Source of the DNA: Verrucomicrobiales bacterium
GTDB lineage: Bacteria > Verrucomicrobiota > Verrucomicrobiia > Limisphaerales > UBA1100
Direction: 5' to 3'
Assembly: GCA_002719595.1 (NCBI GenBank)
Contig: PBEJ01000047.1
Coordinates: forward strand, 7,996-13,377
DNA: 5,382 nt
Below the pieces are notes generated by a model. That model did no database searches. It was not told the DNA's origin and saw only the letters and a list, made by a program, of their open reading frames with translations. The first letter of the stretch is position 1. The number at the start of each line of letters is the position of its first letter. This document shows, in pieces, positions 1-5,382 of this stretch. The translations under genes and the position numbers were made by a program.

Positions 1-63
1 GCACAAGGGGTCATTTATGTTGGAGACACCAACACTCATCGAGTCCGCGTCATTCGCCGATGA
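1..63 (+). CDS. NHL-repeat protein, C-terminal end only (partial)
   Basis: Frame 1 is open from the left edge and gives 20 codons before TGA at 61-63. The peptide contains GVIYVGDTNTHRVRVI. This has the look of an NHL repeat blade, in which a hydrophobic strand followed by YVxDxxNHRV(R) is typical. The segment therefore looks like the last blade of an NHL beta-propeller protein whose body lies outside the window. NHL propellers usually act as binding or interaction scaffolds, and in PVC bacteria they are often exported; nothing here shows location or ligand. The stop overlaps the start codon of the next gene (ATGA, 60-63), so the two are probably in one operon. With only 20 residues the family call is plausible rather than proven. 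Confidence 0.6.
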   Translation, partial: AQGVIYVGDTNTHRVRVIRR

Positions 64-1625
64 AATTGCTGATTCCAAATTTTATGGGTTTGTTGATTAT
101 TTCAATATGCATGCCATTGGATGGAATCTGTAAGGAGAAACCAACTGCGAAGTCGCGCAATAATGCACCGGTTTTCAAAAAGCTCTATAAAGGCATTAAT
201 ATTGATACGGCGCATAGCGACAGTGGGGTTTGGTCGAAAATCCAGCATGATTCGGCACATTTTAAAGCGGTGGTTGATGCTGGTTTTGATTCGGTTCGGG
301 TGTTTCTACCAGTTCACGCAAATTACGAATCTACCGAAAAACAGATTAAAGATGCTCTCTCAAATAAATTGGCCATCGTGGTTTGCCTGTGGGGCTCTTC
401 TGTTTGGTCAACCAACCCACAATTGGGAGAGCAACAGATAGTAGATAAGTGGAAAAAACTGACCGAAGTCTGGAAAAAGTACCCAAACGATCTGGTTTTC
501 GAGATACTTAACGAACCTAAGGGTATCGGTTTTGAAAATGCTGAAGGAGCGACGAAAGTTATGTCGCTCTACAATGCTGCTGTGCAAGCCATTCGGAATG
601 TCGACCCCGATCGGCCAATTTTAATCGGACCACCCGGCCATAATGATTCTAAATTCTTGTACCCTTATGTGACTGATCAATACCTGACGTATAAATTTGG
701 AAAGGGTAAAGGGTTTTATGATGACGTAAATACGGGTGTAGCGATCCATTTTTATAGTCCCGGACACAAGGATGGTCTTAATTTTTCGATGTGGACCATG
801 AGGCTTGGAAACGAGGAAATGAAATGGAAAAATCCTATCACAAAGGAAGTAAAAAATGCTGTGAATTGGAAAACCAGAATCGGTGTAGACATTCCAATCA
901 TTACTACCGAGTGGGGCTGCTGGTTGTTTCCAAAGCGTACCAATCAAGATTTGGGCATGTGGTTGGATCACCATGTTGATCTATTTGCAGCCCATAACAT
1001 TGGAAGTATGTGGTACACGGGAATACAAAATAACCAGAGAGCATTTGGTATTTTTAATTCTGAAACAGGTTGGAACCAGGTAGTGCTGGATAAGCTAACT
1101 GGAGTGAAGCCAACGGTGTCACCGAAAATATCGCAGGTCATCAATGGTGAATTCTTCAGGCCGGATCACGCATGGCGGCTGACCTCAACAAAGATCTCAC
1201 GAGAATATATCTATGGGAAGGGAGCTTTTAGTGGGATCAGCATGCTAAAGCTGAATGTGCCCGCTAACGCGGAAGGTCAATTATACCTGCAAACCTATCA
1301 AAATAAGCGTGGATACAAAGGGGCTCCTGACAGAACCTTACTCCACTTAATCAAAGGCCAAACTTACAAAATTAGTTTTATCGCAGCGAGCGAAGATGGA
1401 AAAGGCCGCATCAAGATCATGTTAAAGGATGTTAAAAATATGCGGCCCATCTATGACAGTGCTAAAACCGATGGCGGGTGGATAACGATTGGTAGAGAAC
1501 CTCGTGCCTATACAATGCTCTATACTCACCACGCTGAAACTATAATGGATGTTCGTCTTGAGTTCGATATCGGTTCCAAGCAGCAAATTCTCTATTTAGA
1601 TAAAGTGGATTTCATTAGGAACTGA
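60..1625 (+). CDS. Secreted glycoside hydrolase family 5-like protein with C-terminal carbohydrate-binding-like module
   Basis: A 521-residue exported enzyme, probably a retaining endo-acting glycanase of the GH5 (cellulase) TIM-barrel family. Residues 1-24 look like a signal peptide: K2, a hydrophobic stretch, and possible cleavage after GIC. The barrel spans about 40-350. KGINI (44-48) is the first strand. VRV (79-81) carries the conserved Arg80. LNEP (150-153) holds the acid/base Glu152. HFY (230-232) is the conserved strand-6 His/Tyr. TTEWG (282-286) holds the nucleophile Glu284. MWY (317-319) supplies the strand-8 Trp. The usual strand-3 His is not evident; VVCLWG (107-112) stands there. 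Residues about 356-521 are beta-rich, with NGEF near the start, LIKGQTYKISF in the middle and YLDKVDF at the end, resembling a CBM4/9-like jelly roll. I chose the start at 60 because it gives a charged signal peptide and overlaps the upstream stop (ATGA). No Shine-Dalgarno sequence is visible, so translation may depend on re-initiation. Substrate is unknown; beta-glucan or mannan are guesses. Confidence 0.85.
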   Translation: MKLLIPNFMGLLIISICMPLDGICKEKPTAKSRNNAPVFKKLYKGINIDTAHSDSGVWSKIQHDSAHFKAVVDAGFDSVRVFLPVHANYESTEKQIKDALSNKLAIVVCLWGSSVWSTNPQLGEQQIVDKWKKLTEVWKKYPNDLVFEILNEPKGIGFENAEGATKVMSLYNAAVQAIRNVDPDRPILIGPPGHNDSKFLYPYVTDQYLTYKFGKGKGFYDDVNTGVAIHFYSPGHKDGLNFSMWTMRLGNEEMKWKNPITKEVKNAVNWKTRIGVDIPIITTEWGCWLFPKRTNQDLGMWLDHHVDLFAAHNIGSMWYTGIQNNQRAFGIFNSETGWNQVVLDKLTGVKPTVSPKISQVINGEFFRPDHAWRLTSTKISREYIYGKGAFSGISMLKLNVPANAEGQLYLQTYQNKRGYKGAPDRTLLHLIKGQTYKISFIAASEDGKGRIKIMLKDVKNMRPIYDSAKTDGGWITIGREPRAYTMLYTHHAETIMDVRLEFDIGSKQQILYLDKVDFIRN

Positions 1626-1665
1626 TCTAAATTCAGATTACAATGGCATCCACGTTAAGATAATT

Positions 1666-2433
1666 TTAAACCAACTCCCCAACCACATAACCTGCTGCGG
1701 CAAATCCGAAGGCTCCGGTGACTTGTGTGGCAGCCCCCAGGCCTCTATCACAATCCAGTTTTACGGAGCCCTCCTCCATCGATTTTACTTCACACACGGT
1801 GCCATCAGCCTGTGGGTACATCACGGGCTCCTGAGAAAATACACAGGCCAAATTCCATTTCTTGGTGCCGCGTGGAAATCCGTGCTTTTGGCGCAGTTGC
1901 TTGCGTACTTTGAAAAGCAGCTTATCGTATTTGGCTCGTGTTAGATCGGTGATTCGTACGGCGGTGCCATCACGTCTGCCTCCCGCTGCGCCGCAGGTGA
2001 TGACGGGAATTTTCCGTTTCCTGCATTCGTCAAGAAGCAGGCATTTATTACTCAGTCCATCAATCGCATCGACCAGATAACTCAAGTCGTCCTTCAAAAT
2101 AGATTCGGCGGTTTGCTCAGTAAAAAATTTCTGATGGGTAATGACTTTGCAGTCCGGATTGATTTGGGAGATACGATCAGCCAATTCATCCACTTTGGTT
2201 TTTCCGATGGCTCCGTCTAATGCGTGGATCTGTCGGTTGGTATTGGTGACACATACTTCATCCAGATCAACCAGGGTGATATTGCCTACGCCTGAACGGG
2301 CCAAGGCTTCAGCGGTCCATGAACCGACTCCACCCACACCTATCACGGCCACGTGGGCTGTGCGTAGTTTGGCCAAACCAGTTGTCCCATAAAGCCGGGC
2401 AATCCCACCAAAACGTTCGTTATAATGGTCCAT
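1666..2433 (-). CDS. tcdA: tRNA threonylcarbamoyladenosine dehydratase (ThiF/E1-like, TcdA/CsdL family)
   Basis: A 255-residue cytoplasmic enzyme. The family uses ATP to cyclise N6-threonylcarbamoyladenosine (t6A) at tRNA position 37 to cyclic t6A. The N-terminus (RFGG 7-10, ARLYG 12-16) and CVTNTNRQIHAL (61-72) are close to what I recall of E. coli TcdA/YgdL. The nucleotide-binding loop is GVGGVGS (32-38). The acidic strand end VDLD (55-58), N66/R67, K80 and D122/D125 occupy the positions used for adenylation in E1-like enzymes. Cys228 and the small-residue-rich hydrophobic C-terminus (about 231-255) also fit TcdA. Its length is slightly below the roughly 268 residues of the E. coli protein, and it looks complete. 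Generic E1-like proteins such as MoeB and ThiF are less likely, because they lack the RQIHAL-type signature. It lies 7 bp downstream of the dehydrogenase gene and is presumably co-transcribed with it. Its end converges on the GH5 gene. Confidence 0.93.
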   Translation of the reverse strand: MDHYNERFGGIARLYGTTGLAKLRTAHVAVIGVGGVGSWTAEALARSGVGNITLVDLDEVCVTNTNRQIHALDGAIGKTKVDELADRISQINPDCKVITHQKFFTEQTAESILKDDLSYLVDAIDGLSNKCLLLDECRKRKIPVITCGAAGGRRDGTAVRITDLTRAKYDKLLFKVRKQLRQKHGFPRGTKKWNLACVFSQEPVMYPQADGTVCEVKSMEEGSVKLDCDRGLGAATQVTGAFGFAAAGYVVGELV

Positions 2434-2439
2434 TAACGG

Positions 2440-2442
2440 CCT
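2440..2442 (-). promoter_or_regulatory. Short Shine-Dalgarno-like AGG before tcdA
   Basis: Read on the minus strand, AGG lies 6 bases before the tcdA ATG (2433) and overlaps the TAG stop (2443-2441) of the upstream dehydrogenase. Ribosomes ending the first gene would terminate on the initiation site of the second, which suggests translational coupling. The match is only three bases. Confidence 0.35.
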
Positions 2443-3220
2443 AGCTATTTTCGCGGTGAGTTTTGTGCACGGCAGCTTGCGCGGTGCATTTGATTAAAAT
2501 TTCATCAATGCAAACGTGAGGAGGGCGAGTGGCTATCCAGATCATAGCCTCGGCAATGTCCTGGGCTACCAATGGATCAAGGCCTTCATACACCTTGTCA
2601 GACTTTTCTTGATTTCCCTTAAAACGGACCATGGAAAATTCTGTTTCGGCTAATCCAGGGTCCAATGTGCCTACCCGTATGCCGGTTCCATTTAGTTCCA
2701 AACGAAGTGATTGGGTGATCTGTTTTTCGGCAGCTTTTACTCCGCAATAAACTGAGCCGCCCTCGTAGGCGACACGGCCGGCGATGGATCCAATGTTAAT
2801 GATTGTACTCCCCGGGTTTTCCATCATGAGTGGCAGGCACGCGCGGGTTACACGCATGAGGCCGAGAAAGTTGGATTCAATCATCGCTTCCCAGTCTTCA
2901 TCCTTACCTTCAGCCACCGTATCAATGCCATGGGCACCACCGGCGTTGTTTACCAGAACATCCAGTTTGGGGGTGAGCTTTTTTAGCCAATCGACAAATG
3001 TGTTTACGTTGTCGGTGCAGGCAACATCCAGTTCATGGAAATGTACTGAGGCGGCGCCAGCCTTTGAACATTCTGCAGCAACTGTCTTCAGTCGTTCCAT
3101 TCTACGGGCGCCGATAACCACGTGCGCTCCTTCCCGGGCAAAATGTAGTGCTCCTTCTGCCCCAAAACCGGCTGAGGCACCCGTGATGAAAACCCATTTA
3201 TCCCTGAGAGAAGTATTCAT
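2441..3220 (-). CDS. YdfG-like short-chain dehydrogenase/reductase (NADP-dependent)
   Basis: A 259-residue classical short-chain dehydrogenase, expected to be a cytoplasmic NAD(P)-dependent alcohol or 3-hydroxy acid oxidoreductase. The Rossmann loop is TGASAGFG (13-20). R39/R40 after strand 2 favour NADP(H), and D65 is the usual LDV aspartate. NNAG is at 91-94, Asn117 at the helix-4 position, catalytic Ser145 in NIGS, and Tyr158-xxx-Lys162 completes the tetrad. DPGL (187-190) and TEFSMVRFKG (193-202) strongly recall E. coli YdfG, which oxidises L-serine, L-allo-threonine and 3-hydroxypropionate; the substrate here is unproven. I chose the ATG at 3220. It has GAAGG six bases upstream and begins eight residues before the first strand. 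An upstream TTG at 3253 would add 11 basic, poorly structured residues. It is the first gene of a two-gene minus-strand unit with tcdA, and it diverges from the DUF1028 gene. Confidence 0.9.
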   Translation of the reverse strand: MNTSLRDKWVFITGASAGFGAEGALHFAREGAHVVIGARRMERLKTVAAECSKAGAASVHFHELDVACTDNVNTFVDWLKKLTPKLDVLVNNAGGAHGIDTVAEGKDEDWEAMIESNFLGLMRVTRACLPLMMENPGSTIINIGSIAGRVAYEGGSVYCGVKAAEKQITQSLRLELNGTGIRVGTLDPGLAETEFSMVRFKGNQEKSDKVYEGLDPLVAQDIAEAMIWIATRPPHVCIDEILIKCTAQAAVHKTHRENS

Positions 3221-3298
3221 GCGTGCCCTTCTTTTACCTTTTGGGCTGGCCAAGGCAAATTCCTTTTCAATCAGTGAGAGTCATTTACACTTATTTGC
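3221..3298. promoter_or_regulatory. Divergent intergenic region, probable promoters both ways
   Basis: These 78 bases separate the minus-strand dehydrogenase-tcdA unit from the plus-strand DUF1028-sulfatase unit. The region is the only intergenic space before either first gene, so it should hold a promoter for each, unless they begin inside the opposite gene. It is richer in A and T toward the DUF1028 start. I found no -35/-10 pair with consensus spacing on either strand: TTGAAA on the minus strand (3270-3265) has no matching -10 box 17 bases on. The role is inferred from gene orientation alone. Confidence 0.45.
3227..3231 (-). promoter_or_regulatory. Ribosome binding site deciding the dehydrogenase start
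   Basis: On the minus strand GAAGG (within AGAAGGG) is followed by six bases and then ATG at 3220. This is the best Shine-Dalgarno match in the window. It supports the ATG start over the in-frame TTG at 3253. Confidence 0.65.
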
Positions 3299-4045
3299 AT
3301 GCAACGCTTATGTTTTTTCCTCTTAAGCTTTTCGTTTTTGACCGGTCTTTTGGGTGCTCAGAATAAACCCATTGCTACTTATTCAATCGTGGCGTTCGAT
3401 CCAGCGACGGGAGATTTGGGGATTGCGGTGCAGAGTAAATTTTTTGGAGTGGGGTCGGTAGTTCCGTGGGCTAAGGCTGGAGTAGGAGCGGTGGCCACGC
3501 AATCCTATGCCAATACAACTTACGGGCCAAATGGACTAAAATTGTTGGCTGAAGGCAAAACCCCGGAGCAGGCCTTGAAGATCCTAACTGATGGTGACCC
3601 CGGACGTGAACAGCGACAGGTTGGAATGGTGGATGCTAAAGGTCGTGCCGGGAGTTTTACCGGCACCCGTTGCAATGCATGGGCTGGTCACAAAGTGGGT
3701 AAATATTACGCTGCTCAAGGAAATATTTTAACCGGGGAAGCAGTGGTTAAGGATATGGCCAGTGCTTTTGAGAAAGCTCGCAAGCAACCAAACAGTCAAC
3801 TTGCTGACTGGTTGGTTGCAGCAGTGACCGCAGCAGAGGCTGCAGGGGGTGATAAACGCGGTCGACAATCCGCTGCGTTAGTAGTGGTTAGGGATAAGGG
3901 GGGGTATGCTGGCCTCAATGATCGCTTTATTGATATTCGAGTGGAAGATCACAAGACACCCATTAAGGAGTTGGCGAGATTACTTGAGCTTCACAAACAG
4001 TTTTACCCGCGTAGCCATCGTAACAAGCCCTCGAGAAAAAAATGA
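3299..4045 (+). CDS. Secreted DUF1028 (Ntn-hydrolase-like) protein
   Basis: A 248-residue protein of the DUF1028 family. Residues 1-20 form a clear signal peptide: R3, a Phe/Leu-rich core, and probable cleavage after LLGA before QNK. The mature protein starts a few residues before TYSIVAFDPATGDLGIAVQS (27-46), a typical family opening. It is followed by VGAVATQS (62-69), DPGREQRQVGMVD (100-112), GSFTGT (118-123), AQGNIL (139-144) and GDKRGRQSAAL (184-194). Family structures resemble N-terminal nucleophile hydrolases, but no reaction is established to my knowledge. Thr27 and Ser29 lie near the start, yet nothing here proves autocatalytic processing. The C-terminal peptidoglycan-binding domain seen in some relatives is absent; the protein ends in a basic tail (SRKK). 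No good ribosome binding site precedes the ATG. Its TGA overlaps the sulfatase ATG (4042-4045), so the two are surely co-transcribed and both appear to be exported. Confidence 0.9.
   Translation: MQRLCFFLLSFSFLTGLLGAQNKPIATYSIVAFDPATGDLGIAVQSKFFGVGSVVPWAKAGVGAVATQSYANTTYGPNGLKLLAEGKTPEQALKILTDGDPGREQRQVGMVDAKGRAGSFTGTRCNAWAGHKVGKYYAAQGNILTGEAVVKDMASAFEKARKQPNSQLADWLVAAVTAAEAAGGDKRGRQSAALVVVRDKGGYAGLNDRFIDIRVEDHKTPIKELARLLELHKQFYPRSHRNKPSRKK
4033..4035 (+). promoter_or_regulatory. Shine-Dalgarno-like GAG before the sulfatase
   Basis: GAG is followed by six adenines and then the sulfatase ATG at 4042, all inside the end of the DUF1028 reading frame. The spacing is suitable. With the ATGA overlap it supports the start at 4042 and translation coupled to DUF1028. 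Confidence 0.4.
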
Positions 4046-5382
4046 GACCTATACTCTTTTTAGTGTTGGTTACGTTTTGGTCCGCTTCAATTTCGTCGGC
4101 CAAGCCAAACGTACTGTTTATTGCAATTGATGACTTGAATGATTGGATTGGTTGTCTGGGTGGTCATCCGCAGGCGCTTACTCCCAATCTGGATCGGTTG
4201 GCAGCTTCCGGCGTGCTCTTTACCAATGCACACTGTCCGGCTCCGGCGTGTAACCCCTCCCGTTCTGCAATTTTTACAGGAATCTCTCCACATCGCTCAG
4301 GTCTTTATCGCAATGGACAAAGCATGCGTCAGGTGTTGCCCGAAGCAGAGCTGTTGCCAAAAACTTTTTCCCGAGCAGGCTATTGGTCTGGCGGGTCCGG
4401 CAAGATGTTGCATTATTTTATTGATGCGCGTTCGTGGGATGAATATTTCCCCGACAAAAAAACTGAGAATCCTTTTCCAAGGACATTATATCCCAAGAAA
4501 CGACCGGTGAGTCTGCCGCGGGGTGGTCCTTGGCAGTATATTGAAACTGATTGGGGGCCTTTGGATGCTACTGATGAGGAGTTTGGAGGAGATTATCTTG
4601 TATCTGAGTGGGTTGGGGCACAGCTACTGAAGAAACATGATAAACCGTTCTTCCTTGCTTGTGGAATTTACCGACCACACGAACCTTGGTTTGTACCAAA
4701 GAAATACTTTGATGCATTTCCCATTGAGAAAATTCAGCTGCCTCCCGGATATCGGGAAGACGATCTGGAAGACTTGCCTGACCAAGGCAAACGAAGAGGG
4801 CCGAACCGTTACTTCGCCCACATTCGTGCTCATAAACAATGGAAGCATGCGGTGCAGGGATATTTGGCCTCGATCTATTTTGCCGACACCATGCTGGGTC
4901 ATGTTTTGGATGCTCTTGAAAAAGGACCCAACGCCAGAGATACCATCGTTGTACTATGGTCTGACCACGGCTGGCATCTGGGGGAGAAACAACATTGGCA
5001 GAAGTTTACCGCGTGGCGTGTTTGCACCCGTGTTCCTTTAATTGTCCGTGTACCCGAAGGAACCCGTGGACTTCCTCAAGGAACAAAACCGGGCACTTGT
5101 TCCAAAGCGGTTAGCTTACTCAGTCTAGCTCCAACACTTTTGGAGTTGGCTGGTCTTCCCTCCAGTAAGGTTCATGACGGTCCAAGTATTTTACCTTTGT
5201 TAGCCAATCCAAACAAGGACTGGCCCCACGCGGCTATTACTTACTTGGAAACTCCAGGTAGTTTTGGTTTGAGTAGGGGAAACTGGCGCTACATACGTTA
5301 CATCGAAGGTGGAGAAGAACTTTATGATGTTAAGACCGATCCATACGAATGGCGTAATTTGGCAGGGCAAAAAAAATATCTG
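4042..5382 (+). CDS. Secreted type I sulfatase, iduronate-2-sulfatase-like (3' end beyond window)
   Basis: The frame is open from ATG at 4042 to the right edge (447 codons, no stop). Sulfatases of this class hydrolyse sulfate esters, often on polysaccharides, using a formylglycine made from a Cys. Residues 1-20 form a signal peptide ending ISSA, so the site of action is periplasmic or extracellular. Metal ligands Asp30/Asp31 sit in FIAIDDLNDW. The maturation motif CNPSR is at 70-74, making Cys70 the residue oxidised by formylglycine-generating enzyme, which is not in this window. GKxxH (K121, H124), YRPHEPW with His213, SDHGWHLGEK with Asp308/His309, and Lys321 fill the remaining active-site positions. 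RPHxPW and the YFADTMLG helix (279-286) point to the iduronate-2-sulfatase-like branch, probably SulfAtlas S1_7. ELYDVKTDP (426-434) and WRNLA (437-441) are the usual C-terminal signature, so probably only a few dozen residues are missing. Substrate cannot be read from sequence. Confidence 0.93.
   Translation, partial: MRPILFLVLVTFWSASISSAKPNVLFIAIDDLNDWIGCLGGHPQALTPNLDRLAASGVLFTNAHCPAPACNPSRSAIFTGISPHRSGLYRNGQSMRQVLPEAELLPKTFSRAGYWSGGSGKMLHYFIDARSWDEYFPDKKTENPFPRTLYPKKRPVSLPRGGPWQYIETDWGPLDATDEEFGGDYLVSEWVGAQLLKKHDKPFFLACGIYRPHEPWFVPKKYFDAFPIEKIQLPPGYREDDLEDLPDQGKRRGPNRYFAHIRAHKQWKHAVQGYLASIYFADTMLGHVLDALEKGPNARDTIVVLWSDHGWHLGEKQHWQKFTAWRVCTRVPLIVRVPEGTRGLPQGTKPGTCSKAVSLLSLAPTLLELAGLPSSKVHDGPSILPLLANPNKDWPHAAITYLETPGSFGLSRGNWRYIRYIEGGEELYDVKTDPYEWRNLAGQKKYL

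Noticed and set aside
60..131. Lipoprotein signal at the GH5 N-terminus, because a Cys lies at residue 24
   Set aside because: The residues before it (LDGIC) do not fit the lipobox pattern of Leu, a small residue, Gly/Ala, then Cys, so an ordinary signal peptide is preferred.
621..974. Minus-strand open frame of 117 codons inside the GH5 gene
   Set aside because: It lies opposite the region encoding the HFY and TEWG motifs of the GH5 barrel and resembles no protein family.
1626..1665. Possible bidirectional terminator between the convergent GH5 and tcdA genes
   Set aside because: The only pairing seen is a stem of about four bases (CTGA/TCAG at 1622-1636, partly inside the GH5 stop), with no G+C-rich stem and no proper T-run. 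It is too weak to call an intrinsic terminator.
3295..3304. Perfect 10-base palindrome TTGCATGCAA across the DUF1028 start codon
   Set aside because: It could be an operator, but a 10-base palindrome is expected by chance several times in 5 kb. There is no second copy nearby and no regulator gene in the window.
2784..3326. A 180-codon plus-strand open frame opposite the dehydrogenase
   Set aside because: It is antisense to a well-supported gene with all family motifs, and its translation shows no recognisable domain or sensible composition. It is a shadow frame.
4139..5041. Plus-strand open frames at 4139-4510 and 4637-5041
   Set aside because: Both are out of frame with the sulfatase, whose own frame is continuous and carries every expected motif. 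They appear prominent only because the sulfatase has no stop inside the window.
5370..5378. A-run near the right edge as a frameshift or assembly error in the sulfatase
   Set aside because: The frame reads normally through it, after the family's C-terminal signature. There is no sign of disruption before the window ends.

Overview
The window carries six protein-coding genes in three transcription blocks, with almost no non-coding DNA. The combination suggests a heterotrophic polysaccharide degrader from the Planctomycetota-Verrucomicrobiota-Lentisphaerota (PVC) group, possibly marine or aquatic. The signs are a secreted type I sulfatase of the iduronate-2-sulfatase-like kind, a secreted GH5 glycoside hydrolase, an NHL-repeat protein and a secreted DUF1028 protein. 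This placement rests on gene content and remains an inference; no rRNA or marker gene is present.

Layout. Block 1 (+, 1-1625): the last 20 codons of an NHL-repeat protein, followed through a 4-base ATGA stop/start overlap by a complete secreted GH5-like hydrolase with a C-terminal jelly-roll-like module. Block 2 (-, 3220 down to 1666): a YdfG-like short-chain dehydrogenase, then 7 bp downstream tcdA, the ThiF/E1-like enzyme that makes cyclic t6A at position 37 of tRNA. This block converges on the GH5 gene across 40 bp. Block 3 (+, 3299 to the right edge): a secreted DUF1028 protein, followed through a second ATGA overlap by a secreted sulfatase that runs off the window after 447 codons and is probably nearly complete. 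Blocks 2 and 3 diverge from a 78 bp intergenic region, the main place where promoters could lie.

Function. The outer blocks look like accessory catabolism of extracellular, perhaps sulfated, polysaccharides. The middle block is cytoplasmic housekeeping (tRNA modification and a small oxidoreductase). The GH5 gene appears more AT-rich than the middle block.

I found no RNA genes, CRISPR array, insertion sequence, attachment site or convincing intrinsic terminator. There is no obviously new multi-gene system. The observations most worth following are the tightly coupled DUF1028-sulfatase pair, with an in-phase A-run at its junction, and the atypical GH5 enzyme.
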